From: Spirogloea muscicola
Lineage: Eukaryota; Streptophyta; Zygnematophyceae; Spirogloeales; Spirogloeaceae
Reading direction: 5' to 3'
NCBI GenBank assembly: GCA_009602725.1
Contig: WELB01000021.1
Coordinates: forward strand, 987,204-1,051,203
DNA: 64,000 nucleotides
In this document: positions 44,407-55,129 of the stretch, piece after piece
How the letters are laid out: the number at the start of each line of letters is the position of its first letter
Numbering within the stretch: the first letter of the stretch is position 1
Program-made: the position numbers and the translations under genes
The notes under the pieces: model-generated
What the model was told of the DNA's origin: nothing
What the model saw: only the letters and a program-made list of their open reading frames with translations
Databases searched by the model: none

Positions 44407-47400
44407 AGAGAAGTGCGCGCCCATAGAGAAGAGGGGCTGGCAAAGCCAGCCCAAAAAAGATTGGACAATGTCCAAAGCCAAAGAAAGAGGAGCCGGAAAA
44501 AGGACTACACTACAAAACACTGCAGAACACATAGACGACGCAGAGGGAAGCTCAGTACCCATGAGTGAGCAACATCAGGTCTGAGTAGCTCGCTGCAGGG
44601 AAAGAGGCACTCCGCCGAGACCCAGAGGCGGCGGCCATAGCACGGCCTGCGCGCGTGTGGACGGGGTGGGCAAGGGAGCGTTGAAGCGATACGGCCAGGC
44701 GCATGCGGAAGATTTGTGCGAGCGAACCGGCGGCGTTGAAGCCGGGCATCGCCCCTGGCAGACCCGACCACCGGTCCATGGCCTGGCGGGCAAGCCGCTG
44801 AATGCGGTGCAGCCAGCGGCTGCCAAAAGCCCCATGTACATCCATCGCCAGGGCAGCAAATTCATCCCCCACCGGGTGATCAGCATATTTTCGCTCCTTG
44901 CCCCGGGCCGCCTGGCCGACCGCGTGCCCTGCAAACGACGCCGATCTGGTGGGATAGGCGGAGTCGATGCAGTCAGTTGTAACCACATCAGCGATGATGC
45001 GGGGACCGCCGCCGGGCGAGATGGCGACCAGGTCGGCGCGTCGCATATGGGGCTGGCCGTCCGCGCCCAGCTGGATGGGCATTATGGAGGAGTTCTCCAC
45101 CGTGACCTCTAAGCCAGCCTCCGAAAACACCCCCTGCATACCACCTCGCAGGAGGTCGTGGGAAGCGGTCCGCTCGCCCCCGTGCGCGCAACGGAGCATG
45201 TGGGCAGCCATCTCCGCAGGTTCAGCGTGACGGGCACCGCACTCGCACTGAGTGACGCCCGCGAGGCAGGGAGGGAGGAGGCCCAAGAGCTGGTGGACCG
45301 CCGTCCTGAAGACCTCATCGGGCATGAAGAGCGCCGCGTGGAGTGGGAGCGCTGATAACCATGCCGCCGCCCCAGAGGAGGAGGCTGAGAGCAGCCGGGC
45401 GCGCCCTCGAAGGTCGGACGGAGGGAGAAGCTCCACCACCTGGGCAGAGGCCGCTTTTCCAACCAGCGGCGAGAAGCGTGCCTGGGCACGCTGGTCATGG
45501 ATGTGGGCGAGGTGGATGAAAGGGACGGCCTGCTCCGACATGTTGGGTTGGACTGCCAGGAGCCCGTCGCGGGCAGAGCGGAAGGCAACCTGAAAGGGCA
45601 GCTGACCGATCTCCACTTCAGCCGCCGCCCGCTCCAGGGCGCGCTGGCCGTGAACGAGGAACCTCTGGCACATGGGGGCTGCCACCTGAGCCCAGCTACC
45701 CATGTAGGCCGCCTCGCAGGCGCGGGCAACTGAGCGGCATCCCAAGCCGCTACGGCTGGTCGGCAGGCTAGCCTGCAGCATCGCAGCTGGTGAGGTGAGG
45801 AACGCAGGGTGCTGCACGAGGGTGGCCGCGGACGCCAGGATACCGGTGTCAAAAGCCGCATACGCTGCCCTCACCGTCGATGAGGGGGAATGGTGCGGGC
45901 CAGATAGTGTGGCCGCTGGGCAATGCACCGTGTCAGCATCGCGGTCGCCAGCTGCATGTTCTGCAGCGTCTGCAGACGGTCCGCCGGCCGGAGGCGTTCC
46001 TGCAGCCGCGCCTGCAGCTGCTCCGTCTGCGCCTAGGGGGACGCTGAGGAGGGTGAGGCCCCCGGCTGGTGTCTGGCAACCCTCGGGCAGGCGCAGATGG
46101 GCTGGCAGGCCCTGAGGGGACCAGGCGCTGCATTTGTCCGCCTGAATGTCCAGGCCGATCGCGTTCAGCTGCACTTGGAGGGTGTCAAAGGCAGCTGCGA
46201 CATCCTCTGGCTTCCCCACCAGCGTGGTGTCATCAGCGTATGTCGGCACGAGGATGCCGGCGTGAACCGCGACCGTTGCCTGGAGCGCACGGTGATGTGC
46301 CAGCGCATAGTAGAACCCCGCCAGTGGATCCCCTTGGCGCGCGCCCCTGGTGGAGTGGAGGGTCTCCAATGCATCACCCCCGCCCGCCACTGCAGCTCGC
46401 ATGGCTGACCGTACCCCAGCCTGAAGAAGGGTAGAAGGCTGCGGAAGGCCTCTCTCAGCTCCTCCGCGATGGCATCAAGATCAACGCTGTTGAAGGCGTT
46501 GCGGACGTCGACCGCCATGCCACCCATTCGGGATGCAGGTCCAGGGCGGCCCGTACGCCGTGCACGACCGTCTCACGGCCGCTCCGCAGCCCCGCACCAG
46601 ACTGTTGGGGCGCCAGGTGTGCCTGGGCCTGCCCTGCGTGCTGTTGCCAAAGCGCGCGCCCCACCAGGCGGTAGAGCACCTCACCAATGGCGATGGGCCT
46701 GACCCCCCCACCGGCCTTGCTGAGCGCCAGCAGTGTACTGGTGCACAGGATGCCGCGAATGCTGGCCGGGACCTGGTCGTGAGTGAGGAGCTGGCACACC
46801 TGGTGGAGCGCCTGGAAGTCAGCCGGGTCGCCCTCCAGGAAGATTTCCCGGAGATGCTCGGTGAGCATGTGGGAAGGACCTCCCGCGGCCGGGCGGCGGT
46901 TGCTCTGCAGGGCCCTCCGCAGGGCGTCGGCTTCGAGGACCACCTCCTCCGGCGGTGCGAAGGTGGCCAGCCACGGGGGCAGGGGGTGGCGAGCCGCAGG
47001 GTGCAGGACTCCAGGGCCGCCCTTGTGGCAGCATTGGTGGGCGCCAGCACCGCGTCGTCCAGGGCCTGGACCGCCCTTGACAACTCGCCCGCGTGACCGA
47101 AGCGCAGAGCCCGGCAGACATTGGCGCCCCTGTCTGGGGCGGCCCGCACGTCACCTCGATTCGCCACCGATGCCGCCACCGCTGCGTCATGGCGTGCCAG
47201 AAGCTTCTCCCAATGGCCGCTCTCGAACAATCGGACGCGCTCCAAAAGGGGCTGCTGGCCCTGCCAGCAGCCGTCGTGGGGGGCACTGCCGAGCAGTAGC
47301 TGGGGGAAGAGGAGAAACTGCTTCCAAGCCGCCTTGTCCCGGTGGTCCCTGGCAATCCGCTGCATCGCCGGGCGGAGCGCGCGGCGAATGTGCGGGCGCA

Positions 47401-48840
47401 CCCCGCGGGGCACATGGCGGAGGAGCGGGAGGGCCGCCTGGCGGTGGATGGCAGCGAGGTCGAGGCCGGCCAGCCACTGCCAGTGTTGAGGTGTGGGAGG
47501 GGTTGGCGCGGGAGGGACAGGCCTGCCTGGTCTGCCCCCGCGGCCGCCCGCAGCTGCTGCACTCCGCACCTGCGCCGCACGGTTGTTGTTGAGTGCGCAG
47601 GAGCGCTCGTGGTTGGCCCGGCCTGACCGCGTGGTGAAGGTCGTCTGGCAGTGCTGGCACAGCAGGGGGTCGGGCGAGGAGGTGGGGGCGAGGGCGGTGG
47701 GGCTGGTGCGCTCGGTGGAGGCGGATGTGAGGGCGGCGTCGAGGGCGGCAACGGTGGGGGGCAGGGCGGCTCGAGAGGCGGGATGGTGGATGGCTGGGAA
47801 GGCAGAAGCGCAGACTGGGGAAGCGGCGGCGAGGTCGAGGCGGGTGGCTGGCTCGGCGGAGGTGGACTCTGGGGTGGCGGTGGCGGCGGCGCCGGCGCCG
47901 GTGGTGACGGCGGCAGCGGCGGCAGCGACGGCGGTGGGGACGGCGGCCCTGCTGCCACGGGAGGCGCACTCACGGGGATATCAGGGGCAGCATCACGCCC
48001 AGGGGACAAGGCACCCTGCGGAGACACCGGCTTCACCTCGGGGGGGCCTTCACATCTCGAGGGCTGAGTCGATAAAGCAGGTGCCCGTTGCTTCTCACGG
48101 GCGGGAGGCGATACATGCTCCTCCATGGTCTGCTCCTGAGGTGAGGCTGCCAGGACCGTGGCGATGGGGCCGCAAGCCGCGACGGCCGCATCGGCTGGCT
48201 GGCACGGCGAAGGTGGACTCTGTGGCGGCGGTGGCGGCGTCGGCGGCTGCGGAGATGGCGTCGGCGGCGGTGGTGACGGCGGTGGTGACGGCGGCCCTGG
48301 GGCGGGAGGCGATATATCCTACTCCGGAATCTGTTCCTGAAGTGCGGCTGCCGAGACAGTGGTGTTGGGGTTGCAGGCTGCGGCGGCCGCATCGGGCGTC
48401 GAGCCAGCGGGGCTGGGATACCCCTTGCAGTGTTTCCGGTGCGAGGAGACACCGCGGGGAGTAGCGGAATCTCGCGGACAGGTTGGGCACGGCACGCGCG
48501 CGGACGCCACAGGCGGGGAAGAGGCAGCGGGATAGATGGGGGGGGGCGCAGGTGGGGGCGATGGCGCTGGGAGGGGGAAAGGCGGAGGGAACGGCGGCGG
48601 AGGTGGCGTGGTGGCGGCATGGAAGGCGGAGAAGGCGAGGAACCGCTGCGCCCAAGCGAACTTGGCCGGGGGAAGATCGGGGCTCCGGCTCCGAAGGCGG
48701 CGCCGAGAACGCGCGGGTGGGGCGACGGCAGGCGGCGCGGCAGCGGCGGGAGCGACGATGGCAGCGGNAGCCGGCGAAGGCGCCGGCGGCGGCTCGGGGT
48801 TTAGGAGGGGGTGGCGGCGGCGGCGGCGGCGCCCTCGACC
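44407..48840 (-). pseudogene. Group A RLE-type non-LTR retrotransposon, near full length
   Basis: Order on the minus strand: a GC-rich 5' end near 48840; zinc finger 1 (CPTCPRDSATPRGVSSHRKH); a Pro-rich linker with a nonsense TAG near 48320; zinc finger 2 (CQHCQTTFTTRSGQANHE, frame near 47700-47600); HWQWLAGLDLAAIHRQAALP; then reverse transcriptase. RT blocks seen are AGGGVRPIAIGEVLYRL (46750-46660), MAVDVRNAFNSVD (block A, near 46520), TRGARQGDPLAGFYYALAHH (block B) and YADDTTLVG (catalytic block C). At least three frameshifts (about 46980, 46525, 46400) separate them, so it cannot make one protein. The C-terminal 616 residues are intact. Hairpin GGGCTGGCAAAGCCAGCCC (top strand) lies at 44434-44452. 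Domain order matches R2/NeSL-like elements. Confidence 0.8.
44552..46402 (-). CDS. RT (palm end)-CCHC-RLE open frame of the group A element
   Basis: An uninterrupted 616-residue frame inside the element above. It starts just before RT block B (RQGDPLAGFYYAL) and contains YADDTTLVG near residue 60. After a thumb/linker region it has a cysteine-histidine motif CECGARHAEPAEMAAHMLRC, then the RLE: RRADLVAISPGGGPRIIADV (two acidic positions), GKERKYADHP (putative catalytic lysine) and DVHGAFGSRW. It ends SDLMLLTHGY with the stop near 44552. In R2 elements this nuclease nicks the target that primes reverse transcription. RT block A lies in another frame upstream, so the frame alone is not a complete polymerase. 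Confidence 0.75.
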   Translation of the reverse strand: MRAAVAGGGDALETLHSTRGARQGDPLAGFYYALAHHRALQATVAVHAGILVPTYADDTTLVGKPEDVAAAFDTLQVQLNAIGLDIQADKCSAWSPQGLPAHLRLPEGCQTPAGGLTLLSVPLGADGAAAGAAAGTPPAGGPSADAAEHAAGDRDADTVHCPAATLSGPHHSPSSTVRAAYAAFDTGILASAATLVQHPAFLTSPAAMLQASLPTSRSGLGCRSVARACEAAYMGSWAQVAAPMCQRFLVHGQRALERAAAEVEIGQLPFQVAFRSARDGLLAVQPNMSEQAVPFIHLAHIHDQRAQARFSPLVGKAASAQVVELLPPSDLRGRARLLSASSSGAAAWLSALPLHAALFMPDEVFRTAVHQLLGLLPPCLAGVTQCECGARHAEPAEMAAHMLRCAHGGERTASHDLLRGGMQGVFSEAGLEVTVENSSIMPIQLGADGQPHMRRADLVAISPGGGPRIIADVVTTDCIDSAYPTRSASFAGHAVGQAARGKERKYADHPVGDEFAALAMDVHGAFGSRWLHRIQRLARQAMDRWSGLPGAMPGFNAAGSLAQIFRMRLAVSLQRSLAHPVHTRAGRAMAAASGSRRSASFPAASYSDLMLLTHGY

Positions 48841-49074
48841 TAGGGGGTCGCTGGCTGGACCTCCTGCAGCGGCTTGCCAACGGCTTCCCGGCGTTTTCGG
48901 CCAAGGCAAATGTTGCTTGCGGCAGATTGGCTCACGGTGCGCCGCGATGGCTCGCTGTTTGGGCCCAGCTGGGCCAGGGGCGCCCTATGCCGCGCCAATG
49001 GTGCCGCCCCCCAGGGTCGTTTGCTGCTGACACACGGCCTCCGGTCGCCGGCTCCTGGCACTAGCTTTCCTGAC

Positions 49075-49735
49075 GGACGGACTCCACACGCGCCGCGTCG
49101 ACCTGGTGGCGTCCACGACGGGCGGTGGCGGGCGCATCATTGCCGATGTGGTCACCACTGATGTGGTCGACCGCTCCAACCCCGGGCTTTCTGCCTCGCG
49201 GGCTGGCCACGCTGCGGCAAAGGCCGCTCGCAGCAAGGCGGCCAAACACGCCGACCACCCGGCTGCCGACGAGTTCGTCCCCCTGGCTGTGGACGTGCAT
49301 GGGGCTCTCGGATCCCACTGGCTCGACCTGTTGGCCAGGCTTGCACGGCGCGCTGTGTCCCGCAGGCGCGGTGAGCCGGCTGACTTCAACGCCGCTGGCT
49401 CGTGGGCTCAGGTGTATCGTATGCGCGTGTCCGTCTCCCTCCAGCGGTCCATGGCCCACGCCTTGCATCTGCGTGCTGGCCGTGCTCTCGCTGCGGCCTC
49501 CGGCTTTCGTCAGGGGGATAGTTTATCGGCAGCTAGTCTGTCGGATGTGAGGCTCCTCACTCGTAACTACTAAGTGGTCCATCCTCTCCCGTTCTGCCAT
49601 AGCCTCTTCAGGCCCCGCAGTCGCTGCTTAGCTCGTAGTTTGGCCCCTTCGAACCTTGTCAATTCTTTTCGGGCTGGCTTCTCACAGCCCTTGCCCCCAT
49701 TGGGAGAGCCACTTCTTCTTTTCTGAGGAGAAGAA
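49075..49735 (+). CDS. Group B RLE C-terminal frame and 3' tail
   Basis: The frame 49106-49573 is open to its natural stop: TTGGGGRIIADVVTTD, then SKAAKHADHPAADEFVPLAV and DVHGALGSHWLDLLARLARR, FNAAGSWAQVYRMRVSVS, AAASGFRQGD and LRLLTRNY. It begins just after the RVDLV block (49098 region), so the element is 5'-truncated. The untranslated region runs to hairpin GGGCTGGCTTCTCACAGCCC at about 49671-49690 and ends AGAGCCACTTCTTC. This is the cleanest B 3' end in the window and a good reference for the other copies. It is not expected to be active. Confidence 0.75.
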
Positions 49736-50210
49736 AGCTCGGCCAGATTGACCGGTGGCTGTGAGAGGCCAGCCCGAAGGAATGGACAAGGACTTTTTTT
49801 TCACTATTAGAAGCTTGAAGCTTGAGAGAAGTGCTCGCCCATAGAGAAGAGGGGCTGACAAAGCCAGCCCAAAACGAATAGAAATATCTAAATCCAAATA
49901 AGGTGCCGAAAAAGGAAACAACACAACTAGACACGAGACGATGCTGAAGAAAATTTCGTGTATTTGAAACAAACGAAGGCCAAATGGCCACATACATAGC
50001 CAAGCATATCTGAAGACCTACATGACCTACAGCAGATTGACCCGCTCAATAACCACGGGTCAGAATATAGAGGTGGCTAACTGATGCCTGAATACTAGAT
50101 AGGAAGGAAGCTATGTACCCACGCGTGAGCAACAGCAAGTCTGAGTAACTCGAAGCTGGGAATGAGGCACTCCGCCGAGACCCAGACGCAGCAGCCATAG
50201 CATGGGCGTT
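49736..50210 (-). mobile_element. E2 tail and group A 3' end
   Basis: Minus-strand E2 tail (GGCTGTGAGAGGCCAGCCC near 49766-49784), then a T-rich spacer. A group A end follows with hairpin GGGGCTGACAAAGCCAGCCC near 49851-49870, a long untranslated region, and the decayed coding end to about 50210. Confidence 0.65.
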
Positions 50211-50310
50211 CATGGAGGCGGGCTTTAAGGTGGCTGTGGAAATAGCTGCCCATCCCGCTGGGCGCGGACGGCCAGCCCCATACTCGACGTGCCGACCTGG
50301 TCGCCATCAG
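50211..50310 (+). pseudogene. Inverted RLE segment of group A
   Basis: The plus strand reads MEAGFKVAVEI, then GRGRPAPY and CRPGRH in other frames, equivalent to the segment upstream of the RLE motif, here in the opposite orientation to the A end at 49830-50210. Confidence 0.55.
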
Positions 50311-50324
50311 AGAGCAAGCGCGGC

Positions 50325-51239
50325 CAGATTAACTGGTGGCTGGGAGAGGCCAGCCCAAAGGAATGGACAAGGGCTGAAGGAGTCGGAGTGCTAAGGAATG
50401 AGATAGCAGTAAGCGAACTCTCAGTAACCTCTCGTCAGTAGATGCAAATCTGAATAGCTAGCAGGCGGAAAGACGTCGCCCTGACGGAAGCCGGAGGCCG
50501 CCGCCAGAGCGCAGCCTGCGCGCAAGTGGACCGCAAAAGCTAGGGACCGCTGCGAAGAGACGGCCAGGCGCATCCGGAAGACTTGGGCGAGGGACCCGGC
50601 GACATGGAAGCCAGGCTGCTCGCCCTGCTGCCCGTGGCGGCGGGCCGCTGCTCGCCGCGCAAGGCGGTGAAGTAGGTCAAGCCATTTGGCGCCAAAGGCG
50701 CCGTGTACGTCGACGGCGAGTGGGATAGACTCGTCGCCTACCGGGTGATCCGAGTACTTGCGCTCCTTTGTGTCGGCCGCTTGGCGGACGGCGTAGCCCG
50801 CCTCCTCCGCCGAGCGTGTAGCGCTCCTGGAATCCAAGGAGTCCGTTGTGACGACGTCGGCAATGAGCCGAGGCCCCCCGCCGAGCGCGCTAGCGACGAG
50901 ATCGGCGCGCCGGGTGTGGAGGCGGCCGTCTTCCCCAGCAGTCAGAGGCATGATGCTGGAGTTCTCCAGCGCCACAGTGTAACCGGCTTCGACAAATATG
51001 CCGAACATCGCGTTCCGGAGCAGGTCGTGTGTGCCGGTCCGCTCCCCTCCCCGTGCGCACCGGAGCATATGGGTGGCCAGTGACGCCGCGTCCGGGCTGC
51101 GATCGCCGCACTCGCATTGTTGTACTCCACTTAGGCATGGTGGGCGGAGGCCGAGTAGGCGGTGCACCGCCGTACGGAATGCGTCGTCCGGCATCCGAAG
51201 CGCGTCGTGGATCGGCAGAGCAGATTCGCAGGCTCCCAC
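50325..51239 (-). pseudogene. E2-type element: CCHC and RLE frame with tail
   Basis: The open frame 51239-50421 (272 residues) contains CECGDRSPDAASLATHMLRC (Cys/His motif), TRRADLVASALGGGPRLIAD and VVTTD, TKERKYSDHPVGDESIPLAV, DVHGAFGAKWLDLLHRLARR, FRMRLAVSSQRS, AAASGFRQGD and LHLLTRGY with a natural stop. The RLE looks complete, including the lysine in KERKY, but reverse transcriptase is missing. Tail hairpin (plus-strand view) GGCTGGGAGAGGCCAGCC near 50337-50354, with the end at GCAAGCGCGGCC. It meets a group C piece head-to-head at about 51235. Confidence 0.75.
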
Positions 51240-51935
51240 AACCTCCTACGTGACGCCATGTATGGCATCGTCAAGGAGGCGGGATATCAAGTGGCGTTGG
51301 AGAGCACCGGGGTGATGCCCGTCCAGCTCCGCAACGGGTCCCTCGGACGCGGCGTGTCGATCTGGTCGGCGTCCCCCTGGGAGGTGGCAAGCGGCTTCTC
51401 ATGGACGTCGTCCTAACCGACAGCTTCCGGACGAAGGGCCCCGTAACTTCTGAGACCGGCTATGCCGTGAAGGTGGCCGAACAGAAGAAGTTGCACAAGT
51501 ACAAGGACCACCCGGCGGGTGATACCTTTTACCCCCTGGCCATGGACCTCCATGGGTGTTACGGGGGTCGGTGGTCCTCGTTACTTTCGCTGCTGGCATC
51601 TCAAGCTGACCAGCGGCGCCGGGAACAGGGTGCAGCCCTTCCCGGTGGCTCGGTGCCTTTTGGGTCTTGTGTCCTGCTACCGTATGCGTTTGTCTATGTC
51701 TCTACAGCGTTCCCAAGCGCTTGCTTTGCATCGACTCGCTGGTCGTGCCCTTGCAGCAGCCTCTGGCTTGCGCAGCGGGGTTGCTCTTCCTCCCCTCAGC
51801 TCATCTGACTTCCTACTGCTGACACGGGGTTACTAAGAGCGCCCTGGCTGTCTAGCCTGTGGCTCCGTCATGAACACCTGTATGCATCTGGCTGGCTTTC
51901 ACAGCCGCTCTTTTAATATCAGCAGCCGCTTCCTC
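51232..51935 (+). pseudogene. Group C RLE fragment with tail
   Basis: HNLLRDAMYGIVKEAGYQVA, then frameshifts to MDVVLTDSFRTKG, KLHKYKDHPAGDTFYPLAMD and DLHGCYGGRWSSLLSLLA, and finally CYRMRLSMSLQRSQALALHR to FLLLTRGY. It is a more divergent RLE with the same block order (K-KLHKY, PLAMD). Hairpin GGCTGGCTTTCACAGCC at about 51890-51906. At least two frameshifts. Confidence 0.7.
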
Positions 51936-52139
51936 CTGCGCTGGGACACTCAGGCCCTCCCTCACTCACTATCGGGCTCCATTCCCCCAGCACCAAGAGG
52001 GCCCCTCCCAGCTGCTCTGCCACGGCCGCCGCGCGGTGCGGCTGGCTGGGCGGGCGCTGCGCCGAGCCCACTGCTCGCCGCCTCCGTCCAGCGCTGCTGG
52101 GCAAGCGCGGCGCGCAGCCACACAACGGCAGGCCCACCG
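51936..52139 (+). promoter_or_regulatory. GC-rich leader upstream of right NAC-like copy
   Basis: CTCGCCGCCTCCGTCCAGCG and CTGGGCAAGCGCGGCGCGCAG match the G4 leader at 32480-32535 (CTCGCCGCTTCCCTCCAGCG...). The GTGAG donor seen in G3 and G4 is absent. Confidence 0.4.
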
Positions 52140-52952
52140 CCGGCAATGAGCCCCTGCGGCCTTAGTCATCGAGTCGTGTTCTGTGTACCCGGGCCACCTC
52201 GAGCAGCTGCGGCCACGTCCCGGCAAGCTCGTCGGGTCCTTGAGCTCTTCCCACGGGCAGTGCACAGCTGGCGAGTGTCTGAAGCTGGGGTCATTCCGAA
52301 GGGACTGGTACCTCTTCCGCATCTGCAGGCCAGGCGACGGCCGGTCCCCTGACCGCTCGGAGTGGCAGATGAGGAGCTCACGCTCTTGATTGGGCGGGCT
52401 TTCGGGGAAGTCAACTGGCGCCCCACACTCTCCTTGTCCTGCCAACTGAGCTGAACCAGGTAACTGTGTCCCTCTCTGTTGGCTCAGGACATTTTGCCAC
52501 AGTCGATAGCCGAAAGGACCAACTCTGACCAACATCACACAAGTTACTAAGTGATAGGGCCACGACCTTTACAACATCAGTGGATGAGATCACATCGAAA
52601 GTGTGCCTATTGCCTTGTATTGACACCATCCAACAAGAGTATTGGCATCACCATCTCCCTGCTTGGTCATTCACTCCTCACAATTCGAGTGGCAATGGAT
52701 CATGCTTGTTTGACTATCTCTTCATGAGGTGAATTCAACCCGCTCATCTGACTGCAAGAGGCAAGGTTACATTGAAAACGCTCCTGATATGCCAGTCACT
52801 CTCACTAGCCGGAATTTTGGCCGGGTAGTTACTCCAGAATGCTCAGGACCAACTTGACAGGATGGACAGAGTCGCCTGATTGCAAGAGGCACTGGCTGGC
52901 TGGGGTTGTTACGGTCCTTGACAAAGTTTGGCAGATGCATTATGTGTTGCAG

Positions 52953-54290
52953 ATGCAGGCTGAGGCAGTCCAAAGACAACCATTGGAGTGCCTGCTCTGC
53001 GATGTCTTGCAGGAACGCTTTGACAACATAGAGGTACCTATGGAAGGATCGTGGGTGTGGAAGCTTATTCTCGAGCCCAATGATTCGGAGATTATCGGAC
53101 TCCTTCGCAGAAGATCCACGAGCACGCTCACCCTTAATGAGAGAAGGCTGTTTCCGGAAACAAATGTGCATGATCGGCACCCTAGAGAAATTGGATGCAT
53201 TGGAGGCATGTGCAGTCACACCACACATGCACACGTGCACATTGACACTGGTAGGAACTCTCCACTGGGCTGTGGGACACCTCAGAGCACGGAAGCCATG
53301 GAAGGATAGCTTGTTATAGTGTAAGGTTGTGGGAACAACCTGGCTCATAACAAATTGTCCGTAAGAATTGCAAGTGCTAAATTGTACATATGTATGTAAG
53401 CTAGGAAGCCTACAACCAGGTGCTGCTTGTCTCTACCCCCTAGACCGGATCAATCTTCCTGACACTTCTGACAAGTCCACAGTATGACTCGAATGAGGCC
53501 GTGAAACAGGTCGCTGGTGCAACGGGGGCCACGTCTGGTACTTGTTCAGCCCACTCAGTACCAACATGCAAAAAGGAAAAGTAGAAGTTGAAAGAACAGT
53601 TTGAACGATTGGGGATTGGAAGCAAGACGGAGCCAGTATTGCAATAATTGACAACAATAAGGTGGTGATTGGGAGGAAGACATTTCACACATTCGGATTC
53701 GCTAAAACAATACACACAAGATGGAAGTTGGTGCAGTATGTTAAGGTGGAGGTCACCATCGAGGGTCAGCAAGATGATGTACCTTCTTGCTAAACTGCTT
53801 TTAGGCATTTGACTGGATTGTTGACATACTGTCAATCTAAAACCTCAAAAAGTATTAACAGTCTGTCCACATGCTGGTCAACTCAAGCACCAGCAAAGTA
53901 AATGCAGTCTCTCAGAAAGTATATGCTGTACGTATGGTGCACAGCGTCCTTGAAAATGTGATGCATGTGATGCATGTGGTGGTGATTGGCTGACCAAGGC
54001 TCTCAACATTGTCTACAATCTCCACTGCGCAGCTCACCACAGCATTCTGCAAGGTCTTCGAGAGGACAGAGAATGCGACTGAAAGGACTGAGCAAGCCCA
54101 ACCACATCGTCTAGAAAGCTTGATGCCCAGACCAAGCCATGTTGGAGCAGAGTCAACGCAAGCAGCCACACAGTGTGTCAACAAGGCAGCAAGTAAAGGG
54201 AAAGGGAAGCTGCATGTTGAGGAAGCAGCTGCGTGTTCAGACGTGGACTTGGTGAGCCAGTTACTTTACTGCAGCTAAACGTCTCTGCAC
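52953..54290 (+). pseudogene. NAC-domain-like gene, copy G1 (right)
   Basis: Same three-exon structure as the left copy: exon A-B from 52953, C-D from 53510 with WYLFSPLS and VVIGRKTF, and E near 54033 with FCKVF. It shares the GC donor and the in-frame TGA of exon 2. It keeps AAAGGGAAAGGGAAGC in the last exon, so its C-terminal frame runs on through KGKGKLHVEEAAACSDVD, as in G3. In that respect it is closer to the ancestral form than the left copy. Confidence 0.7.
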
Positions 54291-55129
54291 GTGCTTGCAG
54301 GTCTCCTGTTGTTTGCAAGCTGTGTCCAGGTCTTCGCTCCACTTGATGCAGCCAATAAAAGATTGAAAAGCTGCAGGAAGCGTCTGTAGCTGCGGGCGCT
54401 GATGTGTGTGTTCGGCTCTTGAAACTTTCACAAATACCCAATAGTGTATCTTTTCTTGCATTTGCCTTCTCTCGGATGCCTTACATAAGCTTGTACAAGG
54501 TTTCTGCCTTTCTGGTAGCTAGATATTTGATGGTACAGCACTGACATCTACAAAGGAGTTGTTGTCAAAAAACCAGGACACTGTTCTTATGGGTGTTTCT
54601 ATGACTCCCGATGGCAGTGTCGCACCTAAGGTACTCTATCCACATTGCTTGAGCAACAAAGTGAGAGAATCTTATATGCACAAGCCCAACTATGTACAGC
54701 CCGACTATGTACATGTCTATCCACTGTCTTGGCCCATGCTTTAGAGGTGCTATCTGGCGGGTCTTTGGTCTGTCAGGTTGTATTGAGATTGGTTATCACC
54801 CGCAAGGTACAGACAAGTGGCAGGATGAGTACTAAGCATCATGCAAGCTGAACTGACGATCTAAGAAGCAGAATCAACCTTACAGCAGAACCTGGCTACT
54901 AAGTCGGTGCTGAAGTTTGCACATGCAGGTTCCAAGTAGAGAACCTTCAGGAGTTGATGGGGCTCACAGCAATGAAGATGAGGAAAGGAAAAACATACTA
55001 AAGCTAACAAAACCTCAGTACCTGTACTTTCTTCAATATCATAGTACCTTGCTACAGATTGAAGACTGACTGACTTGCGTCAAATAGTTGGCCGAACATC
55101 ATCTCTACAACTTTTGCGCATGTCTCGCT

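Larger units (their letters stand above)
48860..50310. repeat. Inverted repeat arm X' (partner 14706-16010)
   Basis: Reverse-complement partner of arm X. It contains the B RLE frame (49106-49573), facing B and E2 tails, an A tail and the head-to-head A junction at about 50211. It lacks the 64-bp insert found at 15724-15787. Confidence 0.8.

Noticed and set aside
44407-44600. Tail hairpins as transcription terminators
   Set aside because: They occur at the end of eukaryotic retroelements with conserved flanks and in solitary copies with target duplications. A bacterial-type terminator makes no sense here.
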